A stretch of DNA of 64,000 nt. It comes from Viridibacillus soli. GTDB lineage: Bacteria; Bacillota; Bacilli; Bacillales_A; Planococcaceae. The stretch covers positions 1-64,000 of the forward strand of contig NZ_JAEOAH010000038.1 in the NCBI RefSeq assembly GCF_016612995.1, written 5' to 3'. The number at the start of each line of letters is the position of its first letter. Within the stretch, counting starts at the first letter, position 1. The notes below the pieces were generated by a model. That model searched no databases. It was not told the DNA's origin and saw only the letters and a program-made list of their open reading frames with translations. This document shows positions 1 to 8,961 of the stretch, piece after piece. The position numbers and the translations under genes are program-made.

Positions 1-53
1 GCTTCTGACCTCCAACGCGTCTCGCAGCTAAACGAGTCGGCTCAGTATATCGG
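1..53 (-). repeat. partial structured repeat unit (C1)
   Basis: Read on the minus strand, this stretch matches the first part of the 129-bp units at 30370-30756: a GACTCGTTTAGCTGCGA core followed by GCGTTGGAG. It runs off the window's left edge, so its far end cannot be seen. It lies in tandem with the next unit, as in the array after mgsA. Confidence 0.65.
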
Positions 54-55
54 AG

Positions 56-177
56 TACCTAGCTTCGGCGACTAGACCCTAGTGGTCACTTCCGTTTTCT
101 GGTACAAAAGCAAAGGAATGCTTTTGTACCGGAAAATTCCAGTTTATGTCTGATTTAAACGAGTCGCCTCAGCATTT
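56..177 (-). repeat. structured repeat unit (C2), upstream of cmk
   Basis: On the minus strand this begins AAATGCTGAGGCGACT and ends AGTCGCCGAAGC, so the ends pair (GGCGACT with AGTCGCC). Its centre is a perfect 12-bp hairpin at 101-130 (GGTACAAAAGCA pairing with TGCTTTTGTACC). The overall plan matches the units at 30370 and 43130, but the stem sequences differ and stay complementary. The unit ends about 40 bp before the cmk start and would overlap a cmk reading frame extended upstream. Confidence 0.65.
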
Positions 178-217
178 CGGTTATGTTACAATATTACGGA
201 AAGAAGGGGTTGAAACC

Positions 218-892
218 GTGAAAAAGAACATTCAAATCGCAATTGACGGCCCTGCTGGAGCAGGAAAAAGTACAATTGCTAAAATTGCAGCAGAGGCGCT
301 CGGTTATACATACATTGACACAGGTGCTATGTACAGAGCTCTTACATTAAAAGCATTGAAAGTAAATATAAATTTAGAAGATGCGGAAAGTGTAACAAAT
401 TTATTAGGAATAACTGAAATTACTTTACAACCTTCAGATAAGGGACAATTAGTGTTTCTAGATGGTCAAGATGTATCACAAGAAATTCGCTCAAATGAAG
501 TAACAAGTAATGTTTCAAAAGTAGCTTCACATGCGGCGATGCGTGAAATTATGGTACAGCATCAACAAGAAATGGCGAAATTAGGCGGTGTTGTTATGGA
601 TGGTCGTGATATCGGTACAGCTGTATTAATTGACGCTGAATTAAAACTTTATATGTCTGCAACTGTAGAAGAACGTGCACGTCGCCGTTTTGAAGACAAT
701 AAACAACGCGGCATAGAAACCACTATTCTGCAGTTACAAGATGAAATTGCACTTCGGGACAAATTGGATAGCGAACGAGAGGCTTCTCCACTTGTACAAG
801 CGGAAGACGCCATCTTCTTAGATACAACTGAGCTATCTATCCAACAAGCAGCTGATGCTATTTTAAAATTAGTGAGTGAAAGGATGGCATAA
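218..892 (+). CDS. cmk: cytidylate kinase
   Basis: Phosphorylates CMP and dCMP to the diphosphates with ATP in the cytosol, feeding nucleotide and lipid precursor supply. The 224-residue product has the P-loop GPAGAGKST at about residues 10-18 and the family's DGRDIGT motif near residue 130; length fits the family. I chose the GTG at 218, preceded by the Shine-Dalgarno AAGAAGGGG at 201-209. The frame is open back to 146, but that part overlaps the structured repeat. The gene is followed, almost without a gap, by plsC. Confidence 0.95.
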   Translation: MKKNIQIAIDGPAGAGKSTIAKIAAEALGYTYIDTGAMYRALTLKALKVNINLEDAESVTNLLGITEITLQPSDKGQLVFLDGQDVSQEIRSNEVTSNVSKVASHAAMREIMVQHQQEMAKLGGVVMDGRDIGTAVLIDAELKLYMSATVEERARRRFEDNKQRGIETTILQLQDEIALRDKLDSEREASPLVQAEDAIFLDTTELSIQQAADAILKLVSERMA

Positions 893-893
893 G

Positions 894-1484
894 ATGGACT
901 TTTACCAATTTGCTAAATCTGTTGTTTTTACCGCGTTAAAGCCGATTTACCGTATGGAAGTCATCGGGCTTGAAAATTTCCCGAAAGAGGGGGGCATTTT
1001 ACTATGTTCCAATCATATTGATGCACTTGATCCGCCAATTGTAGGTATTACTTCTCCTAGACCGGTTAATTTTATGGCGAAGGAAGAACTTTTTGGGTTA
1101 CCTATCTTAAAAAAGATTTTACCAAGTGTTCATGCCTTCCCGGTAAAGCGAGGTATGAGTGACCGTCAAGCGTTGCGGACGGCTATTGATTTATTAAAAC
1201 AAGGTCAAGTTGTCGGTATTTTCCCAGAAGGTACAAGAAACAAAACGGGCACGCTTGGTAAAGGTTTTTCTGGTGCTGGATTTTTCGCATTAAAAGGCGA
1301 AGCAAATGTGATGCCATGTGCCATTGTTGGTCCATATAAACCGTTCAAACGTTTGAAAGTGGTTTTTGGTAAACCAATCGATATTACACCATATCGTGAA
1401 CGCCGTGCAAAAGCAGAAGAAGTAACTGAAGTCATAATGGCGAGTATTCAAGAGCTATTAGATGAACATTATCCGAAAAATTAA
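894..1484 (+). CDS. plsC: 1-acyl-sn-glycerol-3-phosphate acyltransferase
   Basis: Membrane-associated enzyme that acylates lysophosphatidate to phosphatidate in phospholipid synthesis. The acyltransferase HX4D motif (H41, D46) and the downstream FPEGTRNK substrate-binding motif are present; 196 residues is normal for short PlsC proteins. The ATG at 894 follows the cmk stop by one base and uses the AGGATGG stretch inside the end of cmk, so the two are probably translationally coupled. Another acyltransferase of this superfamily is possible, but the cmk-plsC-rpsA order supports PlsC. Confidence 0.9.
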   Translation: MDFYQFAKSVVFTALKPIYRMEVIGLENFPKEGGILLCSNHIDALDPPIVGITSPRPVNFMAKEELFGLPILKKILPSVHAFPVKRGMSDRQALRTAIDLLKQGQVVGIFPEGTRNKTGTLGKGFSGAGFFALKGEANVMPCAIVGPYKPFKRLKVVFGKPIDITPYRERRAKAEEVTEVIMASIQELLDEHYPKN

Positions 1485-1572
1485 AAAAATTCAATTAAAA
1501 AAGAGTTAATTTTTGTCTTTGTGAGAGAATTCGCATAAAATAGAGATGAAACGTTGTGAAGGGGGATTACAT

Positions 1573-2715
1573 ATGTCTGAAGAAATGAACTTGAATAAAG
1601 GTCAAGAATTCCGTGAGGGAGATATCGTCAAAGGTATCGTTGCTCAAGTTGAGGAAAAGGCAGTAACCGTATCAATTGAAGGTGCACCATTTGATGGTGT
1701 CGTACCAATCAGTGAGCTTTCAAGCTTGCATGTTGATAAAGCTTCCGACGCTGTCTCAGTCGGCGATGAATTTGAACTCATTATTACAAAGGTAGAAGAA
1801 GAAAACTATGTACTTTCAAAACGAAGAGTAGATGCTATCCATGCGTGGAAAGTACTAACAGCTCAGTTTGAGAATGGTGAAATAATTGAATCAGAAGTAA
1901 AAGATGTTGTAAAAGGCGGCCTAGTAGTCGATTTAGGCGTTCGTGGCTTCGTTCCAGCTTCTCTAGTAGAAGATCATTTTGTTGAATCATTTGAAGATTA
2001 TAAAGGGAGAACAATGGCCTTTAAAATTGTTGAAATGGATCAACAGAAAAACCGATTAATCTTGTCTCACCGAGCAATCGTAGAAGGCGAAAAAGCATCT
2101 AAAAAAGAACAACTATTGGGCGGCATCAATAGTGGTGACGTATTAGATGGAACTGTTCAACGACTAGCTTCGTTTGGTGCATTCATCGATCTTGGTGGTG
2201 TAGATGGTTTAGTGCATATTTCACAAGTATCACATGGACACGTGGAAAATGTATCGGATGTTCTTTCAGAAGGACAAAAGGTTACAGTGAAAGTGTTGTC
2301 TGTAGATAAAGACAACGAGCGTATTTCACTTTCTATTAAAGAAACCTTACCTGGACCATGGGAAGAAGTTGAAGGAAAAGCACCGAAAGGCACTATATTA
2401 ACAGGTACAGTTAAACGCCTAGTGAACTTCGGTGCATTCGTTGAAGTATTCCCGGGTGTAGAAGGCTTAGTGCATATTTCTCAAATTGCACATAAACATA
2501 TTACAACACCACATGAAGTACTAAAAGAAGGCCAAGAGGTTGAAGTAAAAGTACTTGATGTCAATAAAAACGAAAACCGCCTATCTTTAAGTATAAAAGT
2601 ATTACTTGAAAACAATGAAGCGGAAGAGATTACCGATTACGAGTTACCTGAAGAAACGAAAGGCTTCTCATTTGCTGATGTAATTGGTGATAAATTAAAA
2701 AATTTCTCTGAGTAA
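1573..2715 (+). CDS. rpsA: 30S ribosomal protein S1 homologue (YpfD type)
   Basis: RNA-binding protein of 380 residues built from four consecutive S1 (OB-fold) domains, at roughly residues 15-85, 100-165, 190-260 and 275-345. The third and fourth are nearest the consensus, with repeated FGAF and GLVHISQ motifs. Gram-positive members have four repeats instead of the six of Escherichia coli S1, and their ribosomal role is less well defined. The ATG at 1573 has a strong GAAGGGGGAT site at 1558-1567. An intrinsic terminator follows. Confidence 0.92.
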   Translation: MSEEMNLNKGQEFREGDIVKGIVAQVEEKAVTVSIEGAPFDGVVPISELSSLHVDKASDAVSVGDEFELIITKVEEENYVLSKRRVDAIHAWKVLTAQFENGEIIESEVKDVVKGGLVVDLGVRGFVPASLVEDHFVESFEDYKGRTMAFKIVEMDQQKNRLILSHRAIVEGEKASKKEQLLGGINSGDVLDGTVQRLASFGAFIDLGGVDGLVHISQVSHGHVENVSDVLSEGQKVTVKVLSVDKDNERISLSIKETLPGPWEEVEGKAPKGTILTGTVKRLVNFGAFVEVFPGVEGLVHISQIAHKHITTPHEVLKEGQEVEVKVLDVNKNENRLSLSIKVLLENNEAEEITDYELPEETKGFSFADVIGDKLKNFSE

Positions 2716-2749
2716 GAGAAGACTTTTATAAACAAATAGTAACAACGAG

Positions 2750-2781
2750 CAGGCGGTTCTTCTTATATCCGTCTGTTTTTT
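2750..2781 (+). terminator. intrinsic terminator after rpsA
   Basis: CAGGCGG pairs with CCGTCTG (one G-T pair) around a 12-base loop, followed directly by six T residues. Confidence 0.75.
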
Positions 2782-2782
2782 C

Positions 2783-2811
2783 TTGTAATGCCCGGTGTAT
2801 CAATGTAAAAT
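2783..2811 (+). promoter_or_regulatory. candidate sigma-A promoter of der
   Basis: TTGTAA at 2783-2788 and TAAAAT at 2806-2811 are separated by 17 bp. It lies just after the rpsA terminator and before the leader hairpin of der. Confidence 0.5.
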
Positions 2812-2837
2812 AGATATATAAGACGACTTAAATTGTA

Positions 2838-2874
2838 GGTGATGGGGAACTTATAAGGTGCCATCGCCTTTTTT
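2838..2874 (+). terminator. terminator-like hairpin in the der leader
   Basis: GGTGATGG pairs with CCATCGCC (one G-T pair) and is followed by six T residues. It lies between the candidate promoter at 2783 and the der start at 2919, so it could attenuate der. A second -10-like TATAAT at 2879-2884 lies just downstream, which could give a hairpin-independent start. Confidence 0.6.
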
Positions 2875-2918
2875 GTTGTATAATAACGATTATTAGAAGT
2901 TGGAAGGATGAATATATT

Positions 2919-4229
2919 ATGACGAAACCGATCGTAGCGATCGTAGGCCGTCCGAATGTCGGTAAATCGACTATTTTTAACAGAATCGTAGGGGAACGTG
3001 TATCTATCGTGGAAGATATTCCTGGTATCACACGTGACCGAATCTACAGTTCTGCGGATTGGTTAACACATGAATTTAATATTATTGATACAGGTGGTAT
3101 TGATATTGGAGACGAACCTTTCTTAGATCAAATTCGTCACCAAGCAGAAATCGCCATGGATGAAGCGGATGTTATTATCCTCATGACAAATGGTCGTGAA
3201 GGTGTAACTGCTGCAGATGAACATGTTGCAAAAATTCTATATAAAACAAAGAAACCAGTTGTTTTAGCTGTCAATAAAATCGATAATCCCGATATGCGTG
3301 AAATGATGTACGATTTCTACTCATTGGGATTAGGAGAACCATTCCCTATATCAGGTTCACATGGTCTTGGTTTAGGAGATTTACTTGATGAAGTTGCAAA
3401 ATACTTCCCAGAAGATGATGAAGAACAATATGGAGACGATGTCATTAAATTCTCTTTAATCGGCCGCCCGAATGTTGGTAAATCTTCTTTAGTGAATGCA
3501 TTCTTAGGTGACGAACGTGTCATTGTTAGTGATATAGCTGGTACCACACGTGATGCGATTGACTCCCCGTATGAATTCGAAGGACAAGAATATGTCATCA
3601 TTGATACAGCTGGTATGCGTAAAAAAGGGAAAGTGTACGAAACAACTGAGAAATATAGTGTCCTGCGTGCCTTAAGAGGTATTGATCGCTCAGACGTCGT
3701 GTTAGTTGTTTTAAATGCTGAAGAAGGTATCCAAGAGCAAGATAAGAAAATTGCAGGCTATGCTCATGAAGCAGGTAAAGCAGTGATTATCGTGATGAAT
3801 AAATGGGATGCCGTTGAAAAAGATGAAAAAACGATGAATCATACAACTAAAGTGATTCGCGAGCAATTCCTATATCTTGATTACGCACCAATCGTCTTCG
3901 TTTCAGCGAAAACGAAAAAACGTGTGCACGCATTATTGCCTGTCGTAAACCGAGCAAATGAAAATCACTCAATGCGTATCCAATCAAGTATCTTAAATGA
4001 AGTAATCGCAGATGCAGTAGCAAGAAACCCAGCTCCAACTGATAAAGGCCGCAGATTACGTATTTACTACGTTACTCAAGTTGCGATTAAACCACCAACT
4101 TTTGTTGTCTTTGTAAACGAACCAGAGCTTATGCACTTCTCGTATGAGCGTTTCTTAGAAAACCGTATCCGCGAAACATTCGATTTCGAAGGTACGCCAA
4201 TTCGTTTAATTACACGTGCTAGAGGATAA
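2919..4229 (+). CDS. der: ribosome assembly GTPase Der (EngA)
   Basis: Essential GTPase with two tandem G domains that acts in late 50S subunit assembly. The 436-residue product shows P-loops GRPNVGKST at about residues 10-18 and GRPNVGKSS near 182-190, each followed by DTxG and NKxD-type motifs, then a C-terminal KH-like domain. The length equals that of the Bacillus protein. The ATG at 2919 follows a GGAAGGA site. gpsA follows after 31 bp, as in B. subtilis. Confidence 0.97.
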   Translation: MTKPIVAIVGRPNVGKSTIFNRIVGERVSIVEDIPGITRDRIYSSADWLTHEFNIIDTGGIDIGDEPFLDQIRHQAEIAMDEADVIILMTNGREGVTAADEHVAKILYKTKKPVVLAVNKIDNPDMREMMYDFYSLGLGEPFPISGSHGLGLGDLLDEVAKYFPEDDEEQYGDDVIKFSLIGRPNVGKSSLVNAFLGDERVIVSDIAGTTRDAIDSPYEFEGQEYVIIDTAGMRKKGKVYETTEKYSVLRALRGIDRSDVVLVVLNAEEGIQEQDKKIAGYAHEAGKAVIIVMNKWDAVEKDEKTMNHTTKVIREQFLYLDYAPIVFVSAKTKKRVHALLPVVNRANENHSMRIQSSILNEVIADAVARNPAPTDKGRRLRIYYVTQVAIKPPTFVVFVNEPELMHFSYERFLENRIRETFDFEGTPIRLITRARG

Positions 4230-4260
4230 CAGTTATGTCTAGATGGAAGGGGATCCAGTC

Positions 4261-5277
4261 ATGAATAAAGTAACAGTTCTAGGTGCGGGCTCATGGGGAA
4301 CGTCACTAGCAATTGTCTTAGCTGAAAATGGTCACGATTGCCTGCTATGGTCACATCGTGAAGATCAAGCAAACGAAATTAATAACCAACATACTAATGC
4401 AAAATATTTGCCAAGTGTAGAACTATCAAAAGTATTAAAATCAACACATGTGTTAGCAGATGCTGTTGCACATGCGGATGTAATCGTGATGGCGGTACCT
4501 ACAAAGGGAATCCGCGAAACTTGTCAAAAAATGATGGAGACATTAGATCGTAAAATGTTATTTGTACATGTTTCAAAAGGTATTGAGCCAGACTCATTAT
4601 TACGCATATCTGAGATTATGAGAGAAGAATTAGATGAAGCTTTCATTGAAGATATTGTTGTGCTATCTGGTCCAAGCCATGCTGAAGAGGTAGTACTTCA
4701 GCACCCAACAACTGTGGCAGCAGCATGTGAAAACTTAGCTTCTGCAGAACGTGTCCAAGATTTATTTATGAATCAATATTTCCGTGTATACACGAATCAA
4801 GATGTAATTGGCGTTGAAATGGGTGGTGCGTTGAAAAACGTTATTGCTTTAGCTGCAGGTGTAACGGACGGTTTAGGTTTTGGGGACAATGCGAAGGCAG
4901 CGCTTATTACACGTGGTTTAGCAGAGATGTCACGCTTAGGTGTGAAAATGGGTGCACAGCCTTTAACATTTGCAGGTCTAACGGGTATGGGCGATTTAAT
5001 CGTTACTTGTACAAGTGTTCACTCACGTAACTGGCGTGCGGGCAATATGCTTGGTAAAGGTATGACATTGCAAGAAGTGCTCGACCAAATGGGTATGGTT
5101 GTTGAAGGTGTCCGTACGACAAAAGCGGCACATCAACTAGCTGAGAAATACGATGTTACAATGCCAATCGCTTCTGCTCTATATGAAGTATTATTTGATG
5201 AACAAAATGCAAGTGATGGTGTCGGAAAATTAATGCAACGTATGAAGAAGCATGAAATGGCCGGATTATTCGAGTAA
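4261..5277 (+). CDS. gpsA: glycerol-3-phosphate dehydrogenase [NAD(P)+]
   Basis: Reduces dihydroxyacetone phosphate to sn-glycerol 3-phosphate for phospholipid synthesis in the cytosol. The N-terminal dinucleotide-binding GAGSWGT motif starts near residue 8, and the GGALKNV and GLAEM segments around the catalytic lysines are present; 338 residues is the usual size. The start is the ATG at 4261 behind GGAAGGGGA. An earlier in-frame ATG at 4243 would overlap this site and is less likely. A terminator follows. Confidence 0.96.
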   Translation: MNKVTVLGAGSWGTSLAIVLAENGHDCLLWSHREDQANEINNQHTNAKYLPSVELSKVLKSTHVLADAVAHADVIVMAVPTKGIRETCQKMMETLDRKMLFVHVSKGIEPDSLLRISEIMREELDEAFIEDIVVLSGPSHAEEVVLQHPTTVAAACENLASAERVQDLFMNQYFRVYTNQDVIGVEMGGALKNVIALAAGVTDGLGFGDNAKAALITRGLAEMSRLGVKMGAQPLTFAGLTGMGDLIVTCTSVHSRNWRAGNMLGKGMTLQEVLDQMGMVVEGVRTTKAAHQLAEKYDVTMPIASALYEVLFDEQNASDGVGKLMQRMKKHEMAGLFE

Positions 5278-5367
5278 GATCTACATTTGTCACAAAATTG
5301 TACGATTGAGAAATCGGGTATAAAACGGTTTGAAATGCTGTTATATCAAGCTTTATTTAAAATATGG

Positions 5368-5402
5368 ACAAGAGGTGATGCGTCCTCACCTCTTGTTTTT
5401 TT
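5368..5402 (+). terminator. intrinsic terminator after gpsA
   Basis: An 11-bp perfect stem (ACAAGAGGTGA with TCACCTCTTGT), a 6-base loop and a run of seven or more T residues. Confidence 0.85.
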
Positions 5403-5463
5403 ATGATATACTTTCATCTATGAGAACGGAAATGCTCCGTAGAAAAGAAAGGTGGTTGTTCTG

Positions 5464-5685
5464 TTGTCAGGCTTGGTGTTATTAAATGGTAATCCTTTTA
5501 GCGCAATGGATATGATGTGGATATCCTTTTATTCAATGGGCTTTATGGCCATAGCGATGGGGTTAATTTACTTAAGTCGTCATAAAATCAAAAATACAAT
5601 TGTGAGTTCAATTCTAGCATTGGTCTCATATATATTTTTAATCATAGGTTTCTTGACGATGATGTTCGTCGTCTTCACATGGTAA
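5464..5685 (+). CDS. small membrane protein, YphE-like (DUF2768)
   Basis: A 73-residue hydrophobic protein with two predicted membrane segments (roughly residues 15-37 and 45-70). Its place between gpsA and the YphF-like lipoprotein ahead of spoIVA is that of B. subtilis yphE, a DUF2768 protein of unknown function. I favour the TTG at 5464, nine bases after AGAAAGGTGG. The in-frame GTG at 5452 overlaps that site. The assignment rests mainly on position and topology. Confidence 0.7.
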   Translation: MSGLVLLNGNPFSAMDMMWISFYSMGFMAIAMGLIYLSRHKIKNTIVSSILALVSYIFLIIGFLTMMFVVFTW

Positions 5686-5708
5686 TCCTAAGTAAATGAG
5701 GTAAGCAT

Positions 5709-6425
5709 ATGAAAAAAATGAGAATACTACTATTATTTGTTGTGATAGCGACTCTATTATCCGGCTGTATGTATCCGGAATCTGAACGTACTGAAAATCA
5801 AATTCCGGATGAAGCGCAACTAATGGTCGTACAAAAAGCATTGGATCAATTTAGAGAATCATCAGGTGGGTTGCTACCAATCCAAAATCGTGATACAGAA
5901 GTGGATCAGTATATTAAGTATCCAATTCAATTCGAAAAATTACAAAGTGGCTATTTAGATAAGGTTCCTGGAAATGCCTATGAAAAAGGTGGAATTTATC
6001 AATATGTCATTTGGAATGCAGAAAGTAAAAAACCAGTTGTTAAATTAGTTGATCTACGTGGAGCAGAAGTGATTCGTGGATTGAATATTAAAAAAAGCGT
6101 GAATGGCTTTGTGCCAATCGCAGATAAAATAATAGGTGATATTTACCAAATGGATTTCGAAAAAATGGGTTATAAAAAAATGCCTACAGTACCAAGTCCA
6201 TATTCAGCTACGACTCTTCCTTTAGTTGTTAAAGGGAGTGGTGAAATTTGCATCGACTACTCCATCGAATTACAGCGCATTTTAGATGAAGATAAGCCAA
6301 AAGTAAAAAAGGGTGAGGATATTCGATATTTATTATCTGATAAATACGCCATTTTACCAGCCTACTCTTTACCATATACAGTTAGCGATGAAAATGAAGT
6401 CATGTTTTTAACTGATAAAAAATAA
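5709..6425 (+). CDS. lipoprotein, YphF-like
   Basis: The 238-residue product begins with a lipoprotein signal: MKKMR, a hydrophobic stretch and the lipobox LLSGC, with Cys21 as the expected lipidation site. No enzymatic motif is evident in the mature part. It sits between the DUF2768 gene and spoIVA, the position of yphF in B. subtilis, and may belong to a sporulation-linked or envelope cluster. Function unknown. Confidence 0.75.
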   Translation: MKKMRILLLFVVIATLLSGCMYPESERTENQIPDEAQLMVVQKALDQFRESSGGLLPIQNRDTEVDQYIKYPIQFEKLQSGYLDKVPGNAYEKGGIYQYVIWNAESKKPVVKLVDLRGAEVIRGLNIKKSVNGFVPIADKIIGDIYQMDFEKMGYKKMPTVPSPYSATTLPLVVKGSGEICIDYSIELQRILDEDKPKVKKGEDIRYLLSDKYAILPAYSLPYTVSDENEVMFLTDKK

Positions 6426-6432
6426 CCTTTCA

Positions 6433-6469
6433 AAACGTTTTATGCATTTAGCATGAAACGTTTTTTTTA
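6433..6469 (+). terminator. intrinsic terminator after the yphF-like gene
   Basis: AAACGTTTTATGC pairs with GCATGAAACGTTT, followed by a run of T residues. Confidence 0.8.
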
Positions 6470-6506
6470 TGCATAGAATAGATTGCGTAGAATAGGAGGG
6501 ATTCAC

Positions 6507-7985
6507 ATTTCAGAACAGTTATATGAGCAAATTGTGGAGCGTACAAACGGTGATGTATATCTCGGAATCGTAGGACCAGTTAGAGTTGGAAAATCAACAT
6601 TTACAAAGCGTGTAATGGAAGTAATGGTGTTGCCGAACATAACAGATGAAGCCGAACGTATGCGAGCGCAGGACGAGTTGCCTCAAAGCTCTCCAGGACC
6701 CGTTATTATGACGGCTGAACCTAAGTTTGTCCCGGCTAAAGGAACACAAATTGCAGTCGGAGAAGGGCCTCTAACGATGCAAATTCGATTGGCCGATTGT
6801 GTCGGCTATATTATTGATGGTGTGAAAGGCTATGAAGATGAAAATGGCCCGAAATTAGTACACACACCATGGCATAATGAGCCGATTCCTTTTCAAGAGG
6901 CAGCTAGGATTGGTACTGATAAAGTCATCCGTGATCATTCGAATATTGGCATCGTCATTACAACGGATGGTACTGTAAACGGGATTCCGAGACAGGCGGC
7001 TGAAAAAGCAGAAATTGAAATAATCGAGCAATTACAGTCCATTGGCAAGCCTTTTGTTGTCGTGATTAATAGTAAAATGCCTGCTCACAAGGACACAGTA
7101 GCGTTGCGTGATGAGTTATTTGAGCGTTATCAGGTACCTGTAATAAGCACTTCTGCAGATCAAATGTCTGTGCAGGAAGTGAATGCCATTTTGCGTGAAG
7201 CACTCTTTGAATTTCCGATTACAACGATTGATATTGAGCGTCCAGATTGGATGGAAGTCATTGAAGAATCGAATCCGATTAATGCCTCTTTAAACGAAGC
7301 AATTACTAAATGGGGCGAATCTGTGACAAAAATTCGTGATGTTAAACATATTGCCACAAAATTAAGTGAAGAAGATTATATTTCTAGTGCAGAAGTGACG
7401 GATGTGAATCCAGGACTTGGTAGTGCTAGAATTACACTTCAAGTAAAAAATGACATATATCAGTCTGTTTGCGAACAATTTTTGGAAGAACCTGTCGTTA
7501 CAAAAAAGGAATGGTTGTTATTTATAAAGGAATCGCAGGAAGCGAGAAAGGCTCATAAACGATTCCATGAAGCGATAGAAAAGGCTAAAAAAGATGGCTA
7601 TGGCGTTACTTTACCCAATATGCAAGAGCTAGAACCAACGCCGCCCGAAATCATTAAGCAAAATAATTTCTTTGGTGTCCGAATGAAGGCAAATGCCCCG
7701 TCATACCACATTTTGCGCATTGATATGGAGGCGGAATTTGCACCATTAATAGGATCTGAGTTTCATAGTCAACAACTATTAAAAGACTTGAAGCATGGTT
7801 ATTATCATGATAGAGATGCACTTTGGAATACCCAACTTTTTGGTACACCACTTTATGAAGTGATGAAAGAAAGTATTGCTTATAAAACAAATGCTGTACC
7901 AGCTCATGCGAAAACAAGAATGCGTCAAACGATTGAAAGAATGGTTAATCAAGGTGATCGTGGGATGGTAACGTTTATTTTATAA
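6507..7985 (+). CDS. spoIVA: spore coat morphogenetic ATPase SpoIVA
   Basis: ATPase that polymerises on the forespore surface and forms the base layer on which the coat and cortex are built. The Walker A motif GPVRVGKST lies near residues 23-31, and the QDELPQS, KGYEDENGP and ITTDGT blocks match SpoIVA. There is no ATG, GTG or TTG with a ribosome site at the right place. The only good site, AGGAGGG (6494-6500), is six bases before an ATT at 6507. Starting there gives 492 residues, the B. subtilis length, with aligned N-termini. The TTG at 6483 lacks a Shine-Dalgarno sequence. Confidence 0.9.
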   Translation: MSEQLYEQIVERTNGDVYLGIVGPVRVGKSTFTKRVMEVMVLPNITDEAERMRAQDELPQSSPGPVIMTAEPKFVPAKGTQIAVGEGPLTMQIRLADCVGYIIDGVKGYEDENGPKLVHTPWHNEPIPFQEAARIGTDKVIRDHSNIGIVITTDGTVNGIPRQAAEKAEIEIIEQLQSIGKPFVVVINSKMPAHKDTVALRDELFERYQVPVISTSADQMSVQEVNAILREALFEFPITTIDIERPDWMEVIEESNPINASLNEAITKWGESVTKIRDVKHIATKLSEEDYISSAEVTDVNPGLGSARITLQVKNDIYQSVCEQFLEEPVVTKKEWLLFIKESQEARKAHKRFHEAIEKAKKDGYGVTLPNMQELEPTPPEIIKQNNFFGVRMKANAPSYHILRIDMEAEFAPLIGSEFHSQQLLKDLKHGYYHDRDALWNTQLFGTPLYEVMKESIAYKTNAVPAHAKTRMRQTIERMVNQGDRGMVTFIL

Positions 7986-8011
7986 TTAACCATTTATTTA
8001 TAGAAAAAACA

Positions 8012-8050
8012 AAAAAAGGCCTTTTTGCGACTCTGCAAAAGGCCTTTTTG
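8012..8050 (+). terminator. intrinsic terminator after spoIVA
   Basis: AAAAAGGCCTTTTTGC and GCAAAAGGCCTTTTT form a long stem ending in T residues. Confidence 0.8.
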
Positions 8051-8100
8051 CGTTTTATAAGGATTAAATTTGCTTAAACTAGCTAAAAGGAGTATAAATA

Positions 8101-8130
8101 TTGTTGCATAGGGTTTTCGGTTGTGATAAT
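8101..8130 (+). promoter_or_regulatory. candidate promoter of the HU gene
   Basis: TTGTTG (8101-8106) and GATAAT (8125-8130) with an 18-bp spacer, 46 bp before the HU start. Confidence 0.4.
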
Positions 8131-8176
8131 CTTTTTACATGATTGAGTCCATACCCTTTGAGAGGAGGTGAATGGT

Positions 8177-8449
8177 GTGAATAAAACAGAATTAGTTAAC
8201 TCTGTTGCTGAAGCTGCAGGTCTTTCTAAAAAAGACGCTTCTAAAGCAGTTGAAGCAGTATTTGATACAATTCAAGAAGCTCTTACAACGGGTGATAAAG
8301 TACAATTGATCGGTTTTGGTAACTTCGAAGTACGTGAACGTGCGGCTCGTAAAGGTCGTAATCCACAATCAGGTGAAGAAATCGAAATCGCTGCAAGCAA
8401 AGTCCCTGCTTTCAAACCAGGTAAAGCGCTTAAAGATGCTGTGAAATAA
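8177..8449 (+). CDS. hup: DNA-binding protein HU
   Basis: Histone-like nucleoid protein; homodimers bend DNA without strong sequence specificity. The 90-residue product begins MNKTELVN and carries the family signature [18 protein letters not shown] in the DNA-binding arm. The GTG at 8177 is six bases after GAGGAGGTG. The gene lies between spoIVA and folE exactly as hbs does in B. subtilis, is monocistronic and has its own terminator. Confidence 0.97.
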   Translation: MNKTELVNSVAEAAGLSKKDASKAVEAVFDTIQEALTTGDKVQLIGFGNFEVRERAARKGRNPQSGEEIEIAASKVPAFKPGKALKDAVK

Positions 8450-8467
8450 TTAGTATCTGTGGTACAT

Positions 8468-8500
8468 AGAACAGCTTTCTTAGGAAGGCTGTTCTTTTTG
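8468..8500 (+). terminator. intrinsic terminator after the HU gene
   Basis: AGAACAGC pairs with GCTGTTCT, with a TTCTTAGGAA-type upper part and five T residues. Confidence 0.8.
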
Positions 8501-8541
8501 TTTGTCTCTGGCTAGTCTGTTGTTATGAATAGACTGGCATA

Positions 8542-8585
8542 CGAGAAATGAACAAGAAATTACATTTTCTTGTTCATTTCTCGTG
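8542..8585. repeat. perfect 19-bp inverted repeat
   Basis: Two 19-base arms (ACGAGAAATGAACAAGAAA and its exact complement) surround a 6-base loop. No T tract follows on either strand, so it is not an ordinary terminator. The rest of the gene-free stretch 8501-9027 is AT-rich; it holds a small 7-bp hairpin (TTTCAGC/GCTGAAA near 8805-8821) and the folE promoter, and I see no convincing ORF. Confidence 0.7.
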
Positions 8586-8961
8586 TGATGGGGTAAAGTC
8601 TGCAAATTTGTGCTTAGTTTAAAGGTTTCTGTTTATGATTAGAGATGGGATTTATTTTGGTTAACATCAGGATTTGAAAATCTTTAGGTTATTCCTGTTC
8701 TTGATTTTCCTTTGGTTTATTTTTATTCAAAGCTCAGTGTTTTGATTTCCTTACGATTTTTAGTTATTTAGATTTTACAAAGAATCGGGGTTTTTCAGTC
8801 AATCTTTCAGCTCTGCTGAAAACATGAGATAAAGAGAGTATATATATAATTGCCTATGATTTGTGGTTAGGAACAAAGCGACAGAAAAAATAAAGTTTTA
8901 ACAAAAAAATAGTGTTGGGTAAATGTTCAAAAAAACCCGCCTTTATTTTAGGCATGGTATT

